From the NCBI GenBank assembly GCA_026018925.1, contig JAKSZU010000018.1, positions 28,086,452 to 28,150,451 on the forward strand: a stretch of DNA of 64,000 bases, read 5' to 3'. This stretch comes from Tupaia tana. Taxonomy: Eukaryota; Chordata; Mammalia; Scandentia; Tupaiidae. The notes beneath the pieces are model-generated. The model was given only the letters and a program-made list of their open reading frames with translations. It had not been told where the DNA came from and made no database searches. Shown here piece after piece: positions 33,916 to 46,578 of the stretch. The position numbers were made by a program, and so were the translations under genes. Position 1 is the stretch's first letter; each line of letters begins with the position of its first letter.

Positions 33916-34840
33916 AAGTAATTTATGTGATTTGTGGTGGTTATTATTATGTCTTGTGTTATTTTATTATATGATTTGTGATCGTTATTATTATGTTTTA
34001 AGCCTACCTTTCTTTCCTTTCTTCTCTCCTAAGTCGAATACTTCCTTTTCTAAGGCAGAGAATGCACAGAGCTTAGAGACGGATGCACCTGTGTCTGGCC
34101 TGCAGAAATCTCACGGTCTGATGGAAAAGACCTCATACTGTATGGGTTTGTGTGCCTTGTGTGCAATGATTAGAATAAAAGAACTAAAAACTCATATGGA
34201 TTCCTTCTCCACTCCCAGGATGGCCTAGGAAGGTATATGGAAAGGGACATACATTGCTGTAGGAAGGGCTTGGTGGTGGTACTTCACAAAAATACCGCCT
34301 TAAGGAAATTTATAGAAACATCCCACATAGATTCATTCTAGCTAAGGCAAGAAGCATTTCAGTGTGTGGGCCAAGAACAAAGCTGTGAGAAGGACAGACA
34401 CCCAAATTAGTGTGACATATTCCTGAGAAAACACATTTAAACTGGGTTGGGTTTTTTAGAAAGATCTCTAAGTGCTGCCAACTCTCTAATTCTCCTTGAA
34501 AATTATGACAGTTGGGACCTGTGAGTCAATACAAAGGCTAAAGTGGGATCCTGGTGCTTCTATTATTAGGGTGTGAAAAAAATAAAGTCAAAAGGTAGAA
34601 TTAGGGCTATGATTAATATGGAACAATAAGACTTCGAGGGTGTTCTCATCCTCTATTTTGACATGTATCCAGATGGTTTCAGGGAATCTCCCTAAGCCTC
34701 ACCTCTAGCAATCAACACCCTGACAGGGAATGTAATGCCAAGTTCTATACAGCTGAACTGTGGAGCCCAAATGCTTTTGTTTATGAGAGCTATTCTGGGC
34801 TATAAAGTATTTAAGCATTGCTGCTGGAAGATGTGAAACT
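33916..34840. other. unique DNA
   Basis: Starts with a TTATTATGT-rich stretch, possibly a decayed MIR tail. No gene. The 98-codon plus frame at 33932-34228 has no recognisable domain. Confidence 0.4.
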
Positions 34841-34849
34841 AACCAATGA

Positions 34850-35190
34850 AAAGTGGGTGCAGACACACAAAACACCACATGTCTATCACAACTATATACA
34901 CATGGCAGATATTACAAACATGCACACAGTGTCTACCACAAAATACTGACACTCACAGTATTGCATTCATATACACACACCCTCTGCACAGTCGTACCAA
35001 ACACATAAGGAACTTCCAGGCAAGCCACCTGCATACACATGGCTCCCACACCCACACACCCAAGACACAGCCACCATATGTGGCAGACTAGATATGTCAC
35101 ACCTAATGTACACATTAGCCCCACACCCCAGGTAGTTATCCAAAGTATGCATCCTGATATGCATGCACACTATTCACACACACACTAAAA
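34850..35190 (+). repeat. degenerate CA-rich minisatellite-like tract
   Basis: About 340 bp dense in CACA, ACACC and CATACACA on one strand, purine/pyrimidine alternating but not a clean repeat. Confidence 0.6.
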
Positions 35191-35517
35191 TTATACTCTA
35201 AATTTAACAGTTTATATCCTTTTCTCTTCCAATAGAGTAAAGCAAGAGAAAGGGACAAAAGGAAAAACTTTACATTTTAAAAATGATAAAGAAGGCCCAT
35301 TCCATCAAGATTCAATATTCTTTTTTTTTTTGCACAACCAGACTAGAGGTGCCCCAGGAGGTGTGCACCACATTTAATTCACTCTACGTCCAGAGACGAA
35401 GCTGGATAGCCTCTGATAAAGCAGCTCTCTATAAGGTAGGACTTCTGAACGTGGCACTGGTAAGAGAGTAACAGTGAGAAGTCTAGTCCATGCTTTCCCT
35501 TAGCTCGCTCTCTCTCT

Positions 35518-35597
35518 CCATAGATATATATAGATATAGATATAGATATAGATGATATAGATATAGATATAGATGATATAGATATAGATATAGATAT
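35518..35597 (+). repeat. (TATAGA)n microsatellite
   Basis: GATATA/TATAGA hexamers with periodic GATGATATA interruptions, about 80 bp, abutting a SINE target site. Confidence 0.95.
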
Positions 35598-35612
35598 ACC
35601 TTTACCAGAAAT

Positions 35613-35875
35613 TTTTTTTTCTTTTGAGAGGTTTTTGCTATAGGGCATGTGCGCTCGCCAGAAAGACAGAGAGAGACAGAGAGATTGAAAGTGAGAAATC
35701 ATCCCCCAAGGGGGATGGCCACACTGCAATCCCACCTCCTCCATTCTCCTCTCAGGATCTTGGGCACACATGCACACGCTCCTGGCATGAGTTTAAGCCA
35801 CCGGGTCTGGGACTCAAACCGCAGTTGGCTACATGGGAGTTCAGTGACATAGCCATTACGCTAACGGCTGGTCCC
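35613..35875 (-). mobile_element. SINE A
   Basis: TSD ACCTTTACCAGAAAT (35598-35612) and ACCTTTTCCAGGAAT (35876-35890), two mismatches. GGGACCAGCCGTTAGC head at the right. Confidence 0.88.
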
Positions 35876-36079
35876 ACCTTTTCCAGGAATCTTTACCCTC
35901 TCGGTGGATCTATAGGGCTTAGACACCTAAGATGAAACAAAGCCTGGAGAGACATGAAAGCATCAACTCTTGCCCCTATAGAAATAGAAGCAATACCACA
36001 TGATAATGACCACAGCAACTTAAAATAAACCACAGCAACTTAAAATGAGTAGGAGAGTCCACTGAATGAGTAACCACCA

Positions 36080-36220
36080 TGCAACAATCCTAGGCCAAAC
36101 ACTCCAACTACATTATCTCATTTATTCTTCATGGCATTGAATGTTGCCTAATACGGTCCCTTTCTACATCTCCATAATAGGTTGAATAACTTGTCCAAGA
36201 GCACACCATTTGTCAAGGGA
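36080..36220 (+). mobile_element. MIR-related fragment
   Basis: ACATTATCTCATTTATTCTT and GAATAACTTGTCCAAGAGCA follow the MIR-type order. Confidence 0.45.
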
Positions 36221-36221
36221 G

Positions 36222-36222
<1 letters not shown>

Positions 36223-36268
<46 letters not shown>
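36223..36268 (+). repeat. (CT)n microsatellite
   Basis: About 46 bp of nearly pure CT. Confidence 0.95.
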
Positions 36269-36274
<6 letters not shown>

Positions 36275-36765
36275 ACCTCATGACAGCACATATTATCTGT
36301 ACCACTTAAAAGAAATATATTGTTTTACATAAGACAATGTATTCCAGCCCCAAAGCCTGGAAGCAAGATCAGTTGCATGAACTGGCACATACTGAGTTTG
36401 GGAATGAACCCAAAATAGGAAGACAGAAACGGCAAGGCTAACTCACCATGCAAACACGTTGGTCTTTTGAAATCAGAGCATTCTCTTTAAGAAAGAAGAT
36501 TATAGATTTCTTTTCAGTAGCCCCTTTTCTGATATCTGAGAATGACCTGCTGTCCTTTTTGATCCTGTAATCCTACCAGTGGTTTTAAGTGTTCCCTGCA
36601 CAGGTGCCACAATAATAAGCAAAAGCACAAATTCTAGATCCTGCCTAATAGGTGAGTTTCTAAAGAGAGACTTTTTAAAATTTCTTACATTATGAAAAAT
36701 GCCCTGATACACTGATTCTCTAAATCATTGCTGTTTAATAAAGGAATAAATGAATTAATTAAAGT
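36269..36765. other. unique DNA
   Basis: No feature recognised. Confidence 0.4.
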
Positions 36766-36767
36766 AT

Positions 36768-37145
36768 AAGTGTGCCATGATTTAATGTGGCTCCCAAAAA
36801 TTAATGTGTTGAAATTTGGTTTTATTACAATGGTATTAGGAAGAGTTTTAATCCAGTTATGATGCTGAAAGGTGAAGCCTTTGGGAAGTGATTAGGCACC
36901 AGGGAGGGGCCCCACACTTGACCCCTGGTAGTTATTTAAGCAGAGGGAATGAGAACAGAACAGAGACACATGGACATGAACATGCACATGGCTCACTCCT
37001 GCTATGCTGCCCACCAGCAAGAAGACCGTCACCAGCTGCAGCTCCTGAACCTGGACCTCCAAAGTGTGAGATAAAAAGCTTCTATTCTCTTAAATGATCA
37101 AGACTCGGGTATTTTCTGTTATTGGTAATAGAATAGACTAGAACA
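36768..37145 (+). mobile_element. MaLR-like LTR remnant
   Basis: TTAATGTGTTGAAATTTGG, TTTGGGAAGTGATTAGGCAC, CCTGGACCTCCAAAGTGTGA and GGTATTTTCTGTTATTGGTA then AATAGACTAGAACA read as an MLT/MST-type LTR from 5' to 3'. Confidence 0.5.
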
Positions 37146-37321
37146 ATGAGGAAGTAGGAAAATAGTAAAAAAAAAAAAAAAAATGGGGGGAAGTGAAAGG
37201 AAGAAAAGGATAAGCAGTAAAATAAGAATTACATACAAACTATCATTAAAAGGCTTTATGTATCTCATGCAGTATCACATTTTACCTGAAAAAGAGCTTC
37301 TATTATTATCCATCCCCCCCT

Positions 37322-37570
37322 CTTTTTTTTTATATTTTTGTCATATGGTACATGTGCTTGCTGAAGAGAGAAAGAGAAGGAAAAAGTGAGAAATCACCCC
37401 CAGAGAGGAATAGCCATGCCACAGTTCCTTCTCCTCCGTTTTCCTCTTGGGATTTTGGGCATGCATGTACATGCATCTGGCATGATTTTCAAGCCACTAG
37501 ATCCAAGACTTGAGCCATGGTCAGTCATGTAGAAATCCAGTGCCTTAACCACCATACCACCTGCTAGCCC
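37322..37570 (-). mobile_element. SINE A, old
   Basis: T-rich left end, GGGCTAGCAGGTGGTATGG head at the right. First of two adjacent minus-strand SINEs inside a MIR. Confidence 0.8.
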
Positions 37571-37578
37571 TATTCCCA

Positions 37579-37828
37579 TTTTATTTTTAGGTTTTTGTCA
37601 TAGGGTGTGTGCACTTGCTGGAGAGACAAAGAGAGACACAAATTAGAAAGTGAGAAATCATCCCCTAGAGTGGATGGCCATGCCACAAAAACCTTGTCCT
37701 TCATTCTTGTCTTAGGATTTTGGGCATGCATGCACATGCACCCAGCATGATTTTCAAGCCTTGGATCTGAACCACAGTCAGCCATATGGGAGTTCAGTGC
37801 CCTAACTACCATGCCATTTGCTGGCCCC
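37579..37828 (-). mobile_element. SINE A, old
   Basis: Second adjacent minus copy, head GGGGCCAGCAAATGGCATGG, separated from the first by TATTCCCATTTTA of host sequence. About a dozen bases around the B box are missing. Confidence 0.8.
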
Positions 37829-37975
37829 CCTCCTCATCTTTAATATGGACAAACTAAGGCTCAGACAAATAAGTGGCTGTCCAAGGCCCCCACAGCTAAT
37901 AGTTTATGGTGCTAACTGAGATGACACTGGGTTTTTGGACCCAATACCTATACTATCAATGGTATTAAGCCTTCT
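37829..37975 (+). mobile_element. MIR 3' part
   Basis: CTCATCTTTAATATGGACAA, ACTAAGGCTCAGACAAATAA, GTGGCTGTCCAAGGCCCCCA. The 5' part lies left of the SINE pair near 37300. Confidence 0.5.
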
Positions 37976-40145
37976 CTTTAAGGTAATAGAAGAAAATTTC
38001 ACATTATACTTGATTGGTTTTCATTTTATTTAGAGTAGTTGAAGGATTAGGGTTTTAGAAATGTTAATCTGCAACCACATTAGAGGCAGAATTGAGAAAA
38101 ACGGGAACATAAACCATATGAGAACAGGCTGGCTTCTATAGGAATCCAGGCAAGGTGCACAGCATTTCTACCTAGAAAGTGCCATGAAACCAGTTGAAGA
38201 AATACCAAATACACAGTAAAATTAGTATAGACCAAGTGGGAATGAAGATTGAGGAAAAAAAAAGATTTCAATGCAGTAAAAACTCCTAGAGTGGTAATGA
38301 ATTTTCTGGTGTCCAATCCATTTCACAAGTGCCTACAATGTAGATAGATAACAGGTGAAAAAGTAATCAGCAAAATTAGACCCCATGTTTGTGCATCACA
38401 GAGCCCAAATGAGAGGTAAAAAAAAAAAGTTTATTTATTGACGCTTTTGATGTGTGCTATGCTAATGATAACTGCAAGATACTAAAGAACAGGGACCCCT
38501 GTTTTTAGAGAAGAGAGGAGAAAGCACAGGAAAGCTTTGCACAGGAGGAGATGCCATATTGTGTTTGGAAAACAAATAACTAACTGTGAGTAGAGTGAAA
38601 CTGGTGAGAAAGAATGGAACTAAAAAGTTTAGCAGTCAATTGTCATGCAAAGGAGTAGAACTTGATTTCCACACACTGGCTCTTTCCCTATCTGCCTCCC
38701 TTCTTTGCAATCAGGACCAGGCATCAGCACAGTCTACACAGAAATCTATGCCAGAAATCATGGGAAGCAATTGCTCTCTGCTTACGAAGAACTTATTAAA
38801 GCCCTTTGGGGCTGTGGCCTGTTATTGCAACTGCCTCCCTGTGGCCTCCAGGTGTGTTAATTTTGTTTTGATCTGAAAGGCTAAAATATAATAGGAGAAT
38901 GATTTACACAAAGGTTAGAACCAAGAATGTCCCTTTTTGCCACTTGAACCAATGTTCCATGAGTCATTTTTATTAAGGCTATCAGGAAAAAAGGATTTTC
39001 CTGGCCTTGATTGGGGAGCTTAAGGGTCTTTCTGGAGTTGCTGCTTGTGGGAAATTGCATTTGCACTCCAGGGTTCCTGCGTTGATGGAATGTATTCGTT
39101 TCTTCCTGGAACAAAAGTAAAGCATTCTGGAGAGAAACCAAAAAGCTCAGTTTCCCAGACCACCCTTGTTTATTCTGCAGATGTACAGAGAATTCATCAG
39201 GCTGGAAACTGGCCAGCTGTGAATGATACAAGTGATTTTTCACTACTGATAACCTGTCTGGCCTGGCCCATGACAGCTATCGCATAACACACACAGTTGT
39301 CAGGATTGCCATGTGGCATAACACAGGACTATGTCACAACCCAGAGCTGTGCAAGCAACAACACCGGGGAGAATGTCTACTATCTCTCTTATCAATCCTC
39401 TAGTACAAAGTTTTGCTCTAAAGCTAAAAAAAAAAAAAAAAATCAAAAAATATATTTGTATGTCATGTGTATATTCAAGTATAAGTGGCTTAGTAAATAA
39501 AGATAATTTTCATTGAATTACTTTAGGTTCACATATCCTGCCTCCCTTACTTTCTCAAGATGAATCCAATCTGAAAAGATACAACGTTTTATGCATCACT
39601 TATGTGGAAAATCTGACCTGCAGGCCATTCGTGCCAGTTAATTAATTTTTCTTTGCTCGCCAGGCAGCTGTCATGGAGGTGGAGGATGCTCTCCTTTTAT
39701 GCCTAAATTGTGTAGGGAAGGACCTTTTAAATTAGAATGCAAGAAGCCACTCAGAACTAGCCCCTAAGGCTGGAAAATGTTCTCAATCCTCTCTCTTCCT
39801 TCCTTCCCATTTGTCCTATACGCCTTCTCTCTTTTATAATTGTTGGATTATAAAATTTGTATAATAAATCCTTCCCTAGATACCTATCAAAAAGAACCTT
39901 TTTTCCATTTATCCATTCTTGTACTCTGTCTACTAGTCAATCTGTTCATCTGTCCATTCAGCAACTTACTCATTCATCAGTTCAATCATTAAAATCTAAT
40001 TTTTCTACCACAATCAAAGGGTCATTCTGAACTACTTCTTATCCACATAGTGCCTATGTATATGCTGCTCACAATGTTTCCAAAAACAAGATTATTTAAG
40101 CCTTGTATCATGTCTGTATTTCTCAGTAGCATGTAAGATCCTGAG
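37976..40145. other. 2.2 kb of unique DNA
   Basis: Largest block without a recognised repeat. It includes a less AT-rich stretch at 38620-39290. Frames of 96-120 codons lie on both strands there, but none has a known domain, splice context or codon bias I can see. A17 near 39426. Confidence 0.4.
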
Positions 40146-40149
40146 GGTA

Positions 40150-40785
40150 TGAACCAGGCTCTGTCCAGGTCTTCCCTGGGTCATTGTCCTTGTCATTCCC
40201 TCTAGCTGGCACATTCTTTCCCTCACTCCTTTAATGCATTGCCTCCTTTTCTTTAGGATTTAGTTCAAATGTTACCTCCTTAGAGGTCTACGATACACTC
40301 TTGGGGTCAAGTGGTAGCACAGTAGTAATGCAGTTGGACCCACATATGAAAAGTCCTAGCATCATATCTGGAAACTATCTGAGTACAGCAGGTGTGCACA
40401 TGGATGCTCGTTATCCAGATGGATTGACACTGAAGGGTGGATCACAGCATGGGGGCCCTTTTAGGAATGTCCCCCCTTTTGTCTCTCTCTCTCTCTCTCT
40501 TTCATTCTCACTCTCTCTCAATAAATAAATTAATTAAATACCCTATCATTATACTCCTGCTCAATATCCTGATTTCTTTGTCTCTTCAAGACATTCATCA
40601 CTATGTCTAGCTAGCTATTTTGTATATTTCTTTATCTACTTTATCTTTCTCTCCCTGTTGGTTGCTAGCTCCATGAGGGCAGGCAACAAGTTCGTTTTTA
40701 CTTTTCTATGTCTAGTACCTAGAGGGCATTGCGCAAAACTGTCATTCAATAAACTATGTTAGTGATCAAATGGATAAATATTTTC
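40150..40785 (+). mobile_element. L2 LINE 3' end
   Basis: TTTAGTTCAAATGTTACCTC, CCTTAGAGGTCTACGATACA, then after a SINE C the AGCTCCATGAGGGCAGGCAA, CTAGTACCTAGAGGGCATTG and CATTCAATAAACTATG end typical of L2. Confidence 0.75.
40298..40530 (+). mobile_element. SINE C inside L2
   Basis: GGTCAAGTGGTAGCACAGTAG head (possible A box), GCAGGTGTGCACATGGATGC middle, CT run (about 40484-40501) and an AATAAATAAATT tail. The plus-strand form of the family seen inverted at 2185 and 54528. Confidence 0.7.
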
Positions 40786-40789
40786 ATCT

Positions 40790-41540
40790 TTGTATCCCTG
40801 TTAATAGTTGAGCATTCTGCATGTAATAGGTAGTTGGTAAGAGTTGGCTGCTCAGAAATCAATGGGTTTATTCAAGTGTAAACCATGCAATGGAAACTAT
40901 CTAGAACTGAATCCATTTTGATTTTTCTACCCCTCCTTCTCCTCCTTTCTCTCTTTCCTCTCTGTCATTTTGTTGCCTGAGATCCTTTGGAGCTATTTAA
41001 ATACTTCTTCCATCCTAAAAAAAGTGGATAATGTTGTTTCAGCAAAGCACATTCTATGAAAGTGCAATCAACTGAGCTCTTGACATTTTTCATGATGGCT
41101 TCACATTTACATTAAAAAATATAAGCAAGAATAGAGAGAATGAATAATTTCAATTGGGGTTCATTTACCCACTTACTTTTGATACATTGCCTCCATTGAG
41201 CATAGGAGGAAATTTTTCAAAGTATGAGTGGGGAATTTGACCTGAGAGTTTAATTCTCCAATGTACGCCATGGAACATGTAGCAGTGTTCCTTTCCCATT
41301 GCTTATTAAAATAATCTGTGGTTCTTTAGTTATGGATCTAAACGAGGCTCCAAAAATACAGAAAATGTTGCTCATTTTCTGAAGCAGAGTGTTAAACAGA
41401 GCTGAGCAAAGAATTGAGGATAGAAGCTTCAGAAGTCACTATAAGTAAAGACTTCTGCTCCATTCCGTAATCCCCAATAGTTTAGGCTCAGAAGAGAAGA
41501 ACCAAGAGAAGGCCAGGTTGTCAACATTTTTGGTATTCAA
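40790..41540. other. unique DNA
   Basis: No feature recognised. Confidence 0.4.
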
Positions 41541-42275
41541 AGATCACATCACAGTGGGCAAAAAAACAGGGGCAATCCAAATGCCGTCACCTGGCATATG
41601 GATAGTCAATGTGGTCTATCAACACTATTAGGCAATAAAAAGAAACTAACTACTGGCAAATGGTACATTATGAGTAAATCTCAAAAACATGCTAAGTGAG
41701 GGAACCAGCAGTTAGCGTAATGGCTATGTCGCTGGACTCCCACGTAGGCGACCGCAGTTCATGTCCCGGACCCGGTGGCTTAAAACTCACGCCGGGCGCG
41801 TGTGCGTGCGTGCCCAGGATCCCGAGAGGAGAATGGAGGAGAAGGGATTGCGGCGTGACCATCCCCCCTGGGGAGTGATTTCTCGCTTTCTGTCTCTATG
41901 TCTCTCTCTGTCTGTCTGGCAAGCGCACATGACCTATAGTGAAAAACCTCTCCAAAAAAAAAAAAAAAAACATACTAAGTGAAAGAAGCCATACACAAGA
42001 GATCACGTATTGTATGATTCCATTTATATAAAATGTTCAGAAAAGACAAATGTATAGAGGCAGAAAATAAATTAATAATAATCATGGGTTGGGTGTAAGA
42101 AAAGAATTTAATTGTATATAAACATAGGCATCTGCTTAGGAGAATGAAATGTTCTAAAACTGATTTAAGATGATAGTTGCACTATTCAGCCAAGTTACTA
42201 AAAATCATTGAATTGTACTCTTAAGATAGGAGAATTTGATGATACGTAAAATATACCTCAATAAAGTTGTTTTTC
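41541..42275 (+). mobile_element. old L1 3' end
   Basis: TATGGATAGTCAATGTGGTC, AAAAGAAACTAACTACTGGC, GAAGCCATACACAAGAGATC, TGTATGATTCCATTTATATA and CTCAATAAAGTTG, the usual L1M-type 3' order, split by a SINE. Confidence 0.75.
41701..41969 (+). mobile_element. SINE A, young, inside L1
   Basis: TSD ACATGCTAAGTGAG (41687-41700) and ACATACTAAGTGAA (41970-41983). GC-rich, CpG-preserving copy. Confidence 0.92.
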
Positions 42276-43058
42276 AAGTTGAACATTGTATTTTTTCTTA
42301 TGCAGTGGCACTGCAGGTTTAGCTTAAATTAGTGCCCTTTTGATGATGATAGAACACAATGATTTTTTTTTGCTTCCAAGTCTCCTTTTTATTTACTTTT
42401 ATTTTTATTCTAAACTAAATTTGCTTCTAAAAAATGATTGGACTTGTTTTTTCCAGAATATTGATTCTAAAAAATCAACTACCTAATGTAAGTAAATGAA
42501 CTAAAATCACTATTTCTGAATCAAAATTTTTGAGGGACATTTTAAATAATAAAGGTCAGAGTTTTATTTCTTTCTAAATGAAATATTTTCTCCTTTCACT
42601 TGGTTCATTTTCCTTGATTTCAAAGATTCTAATTTCTTCTGGGCTAATGGGAGTGGTCAGGTTTTTGTACACTTTCTCAAAGGGAATTAAATTTGCAATT
42701 ATCCCTAGTATACCATAGACTCTTGCAAACCTGTGTTTCATACAGTCTTCAGATCCCTGCTGCAATTAGCATATTTTCAAGGTGAAGTGCAAATGTCAAA
42801 TTAATGTGGAAGGAACCAAGATTGCCAAAGGGCCCAGTCAATTGGTATAGGTCTAATTGAGGACATGAGCCTTTCCTGTGAAAGGGATCCAGGGACTGAT
42901 GTCAGAAACAGGAAAGATCCTTAATGTAAACAGGGACAGTAGGGGAGAAGACAAAACTGGAAACCCAAAAGAGAACTTGCTTTTATAGGAAAAGTTAGGA
43001 GTCAAGGAAGAGAATGAAATGAAATCATCAGGAAATTTATCAATATCACTATCACTAT
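42276..43058. other. unique DNA
   Basis: No feature recognised. Confidence 0.4.
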
Positions 43059-43059
43059 T

Positions 43060-43322
43060 TTAGGTTTTTGCCAAAACCTAAAAATGTGCATGTGTTTGTC
43101 AGAGAGGTGAGAGATAGAAAGAAAAAGAGAGAGGGAAAGTGAGAAATCACCTCCCAGGAAGAATGGCCATGCCACAATCACTTCTCTTCCATTTTCCTCC
43201 TAGAATTTTGGGGCATGCACATATACACACCCAGTGTGATTTCCAACCACCAGGTCCAGGACTTGAACCACAGTTGGCCATGTAGGAACCCAGCCTTCTT
43301 CATCATGCCATCTGTTGACCCT
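43060..43322 (-). mobile_element. SINE A, old
   Basis: The left end carries a small palindrome AGGTTTTTGCCAAAACCT. Head GGGTCAACAGATGGCATG at the right. Confidence 0.8.
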
Positions 43323-43637
43323 ATAGCTGTTCTTAAATTATCACTTACAGTCCTAACTAATAGTAATAACTGTTATGTGTCTAGAACTGAGCCAGTACAC
43401 CCCAAATAAGTCTGACAAAAACTCTCTTGGCAAATTATTATTTTTATTCCACAGAAGTAAAAACTGAGACCTAGAAAAATGAAACGAATGAAAGATGCAA
43501 TAAATGATTACTGAGTATGTCTCATATGCCAAGCACATTTTTATAGGTTTTATTGTAATTTATAATTTACTTATAAAAGTCATACATAGAAAAGAGAGAA
43601 GGACAGCAGAAGAGAACTTGATTAAGATACAAAAGTG

Positions 43638-43896
43638 AAGGGTCAGGTTTTTATACAGCAAGTGGCATAGTGGCTAAGACACTGGACAACTACATGGTTG
43701 ACCATAGTTTGAATCCAGAGTCTTGAAACATGTTGGATGCATGTGCATGCATGCCCCAAATCCCAAGAGGAGGATGGATTGCAATGTGGTCATCCCCCCT
43801 GGAGGGTGATTTCTTACTTGCTGTCCTTCTGTCTCTGTCTCTCCAGCAAGCACACATACACTGTAGCAAAAAATATCTCAAAAAAAAAAAAAAAAA
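43638..43896 (+). mobile_element. SINE A
   Basis: Perfect TSD AAGATACAAAAGTG at 43624-43637 and 43897-43910. The head is preceded by AAGGGTCAGG instead of the usual GGGACCAG. Confidence 0.88.
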
Positions 43897-44019
43897 AAGA
43901 TACAAAAGTGTATGTAAATAGTTGGATGGGTTATAGAGTGAGTTGTAGAACACATTAAAGAAAGTTAGTGAGAATTTAATATATATTTCAAAATAACCAA
44001 GCACATTTTTAAATGCTCA

Positions 44020-44180
44020 GTTATCAAACTGATCTTTCAGAACAACCTATGAGGTAGATGTCATTATTACTCATATGCTGTAGATGAGAGAATTTAGAAA
44101 CAGAGAGAATTTAAGAAACATGCCCAAGGTCCCACAGTTAGAAAACGATATGGGCAGTTATTCCACAAGGCCAGGCCTCT
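44020..44180 (+). mobile_element. MIR fragment
   Basis: AACAACCTATGAGGTAGATG, ATGCCCAAGGTCCCACAGTT, typical MIR core. Confidence 0.6.
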
Positions 44181-44594
44181 GCTCACACACACCATACTGT
44201 CTCATGCAAGCTTAAACAAAGGCTGGAGCATGAGACTCGAAAAGAGCTTGGGAAAAGGCTGCAGACATCCAGACTTCCAAGGTCTTGCTCATGTTGTTCT
44301 GCCTGACTCCAAATCCAGATCGTTCCTTTAGGCCTATTTATTTTTCCTCTTAGATTCAGTCCCATGGAGTCATTAAAAGAAGAAAAGAGAAAATCTGATA
44401 GTTCTGAGATTTTTTTTTACAAAGCAGCTCTATTTACTGTCACTTAACTTAGGGATTCTGAGATTTCATTTGAATGAAAGAAGCTCTGATGTTATTAAAA
44501 AAAAAGAAAAAACACATAATTTTAAAGCCAATATAGTAATCACATCTTCTAGAGTATAATTTTAGTATCACCAGACAAAAATGAAGGGAAATGT
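44181..44594. other. unique DNA
   Basis: No feature recognised. Confidence 0.4.
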
Positions 44595-45015
44595 ATTTAG
44601 GGCATTAGATTCAGGATTGAGTTCTAAATCTGACCTATACACATTGTTTGTGATTTGATAAATCTATTTCTTGATTCTTCAATTTATCAATTAAAGCAGA
44701 ATGATGGCTGTTTATGAAGATCAAATGAGAGCATCTATATATAAAAAAGTACTATGTACTCTGTAAGACAGTCTTCAAATAACAATAATGATAAATAGCA
44801 GTGATTTGTTGAATCCAATCCCAGTATGGTGCCAGGTAAATCCTTTTACATGGATTATCTTCCGTAAACTCTACAAAAGTTCTAAGCAATAGGTACCATA
44901 TTATCCTTATTTAATAGATAAGAAGGCTTATAAAGGTTAAGCAATTCACCCAGATGTCATAGCCAGTAAAGTAGTGGCACATCGAAAATCAGAAATGGGT
45001 TTTGATACATTTTTT
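44595..45015 (+). mobile_element. two MIR-type fragments
   Basis: First GATAAATCTATTTCTTGATT...GATCAAATGAGAGCATCTAT. Second from about 44790: TGGTGCCAGGTAAATCCTTT, GTTAAGCAATTCACCCAGAT. Confidence 0.55.
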
Positions 45016-45410
45016 AACAGTTCTTTTTAAAAGATGCATTTTAATATCATCTCTTTTTAGTATATCTAAGTGAATTGATCATTTCATGCTCTCTTATGAC
45101 ATTTTTACACACCTTTTTTCAGAAATTAATTACAGTCCTTCTTGCCTTCAGAATGATGTGGGTCATTGCCTGACTCTTCCTAAGCTAAGTACCTAGAAGA
45201 TAAGGTGGCATCAGTGCCCTCCAAAATCCCCAGTATCTGTAGGAGTGTGAAAGTGCTCAATACAAAGGCATTCCCTTCTTCATAACTTCTCTACTTAGCG
45301 GAATTTAACTTCTTCACATTCAAATCCATGCTGCACTCCTTGTCATTCTATGTCAAGTTCTGGACTCATACCATCACACAAAACTTTATATCTGGTTAAA
45401 ATGGAAAATA
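45016..45410. other. unique DNA
   Basis: Ends at an (AAT)n/(AGT)n microsatellite (about 45408-45434). Confidence 0.4.
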
Positions 45411-45429
45411 ATAATAATAAGTAGTAGTA

Positions 45430-45645
45430 GTAGTCGCTAATGTTTATCGAGCATTTGCAGCCTTTGCAAGTCCCTTACCTGTATCACTTCGTTTAATCTT
45501 TATAACAAGCCTATTCTCAAACCCCCTCTATTGTACAGCCAAGAAAGATGAATCTTAGAGATCAGAGAGTTAAGAGTGTAGTAGAGTCCATTTGGAACTG
45601 AGGTTTGCTGACCCCACAACCTTATCTTTTAACCCAAAGACTACA
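45430..45645 (+). mobile_element. MIR fragment
   Basis: TCGCTAATGTTTATCGAGCA, TAATCTTTATAACAAGCCTA, TTTGGAACTGAGGTTTGCTG. Confidence 0.55.
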
Positions 45646-45654
45646 TCCCTGCCC

Positions 45655-45935
45655 TTTGCTAGAATTCCCCTTGCAAAATCCTCCTTGTTCCTCTTAGGCA
45701 CACTTAATATGCTAGCTCCTCACTGAAGCCTCCCCTAGTTCCCTCAGCTGTTCCAATTCATTTTCAGCCTCCCTGTCACTCATTCCATCTCCCCACACAC
45801 TTCTTTCATTTTTAGTAATTGTCTCCTGTCCATTTGATTATAACATCCCATCTCACTACCATATTTCTCACAGCACCTAGCAAAATGCCTAGCATGAACT
45901 CAGCACTTAGTATTGAGTTCTGAATTCTCCCTTCA
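45655..45935 (+). mobile_element. L2 3' fragment
   Basis: TCACTGAAGCCTCCCCTAGT, CATATTTCTCACAGCACCTA, GCAAAATGCCTAGCATGAAC. Confidence 0.6.
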
Positions 45936-46560
45936 CCATTCGTTCATTCATTTATAATTCAAAAGATCCGCTATAGAAGAGGGCAGCTATACTATCATTT
46001 CCCCAGCTCCCAGAGCAATGTTTCTTGATTATGTCAAATAGAGTTGTCTTAATTATTTGACTCATCTTTTAACTGTCAGTTACTGAGGAGGAAAAAAACC
46101 TACAGAGGGAAAGTTTCTGCAGGATTTTTGACATAACTGTGACAGAGGAAGGGACAAGGCCTAAGTCCACACCAGGACCCTAAAATAAGGTAGTTGTAAA
46201 CAATTTTATCCAATTCTTTTTTCAGTAGGTCATGGAAAGGGTTGGAATTTTAGAAAACTGAACAATTTCTCAAATTTATCTGCTCACTATTTACTTGCTC
46301 AGGTTGAGAAGCAATTCAAAAGGAAAAAGAGGTGATGGGTGGGAGAAATGTAACCATTAGGAATCACTGCTGAGCACCTTTCATCTACCAACTCTACACT
46401 AAGTGTTCAGCTTATATGATTGCCATATCTATTCTTCACTATACCTCACAAAAACCCTAGAAATATCTGCTACAATTTCTCTGGGACATGTCATTCTATA
46501 GTCCATCTCTTCAATTATAATAATGCATTTCAATATTCTAAAGGGTATGGATACATTAGT
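45936..46560. other. unique DNA
   Basis: No feature recognised. Confidence 0.4.
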
Positions 46561-46578
46561 CAAAAAAAGGTATACTGT

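Noticed and set aside
34850..35190. Telomere-like or satellite array
   Set aside because: No consistent repeat unit.
37976..40145. Possible exons in the large repeat-poor block (frames at 38586, 38881 and 39045)
   Set aside because: No recognisable domain, overlapping frames on both strands, and no convincing splice-site pairs.
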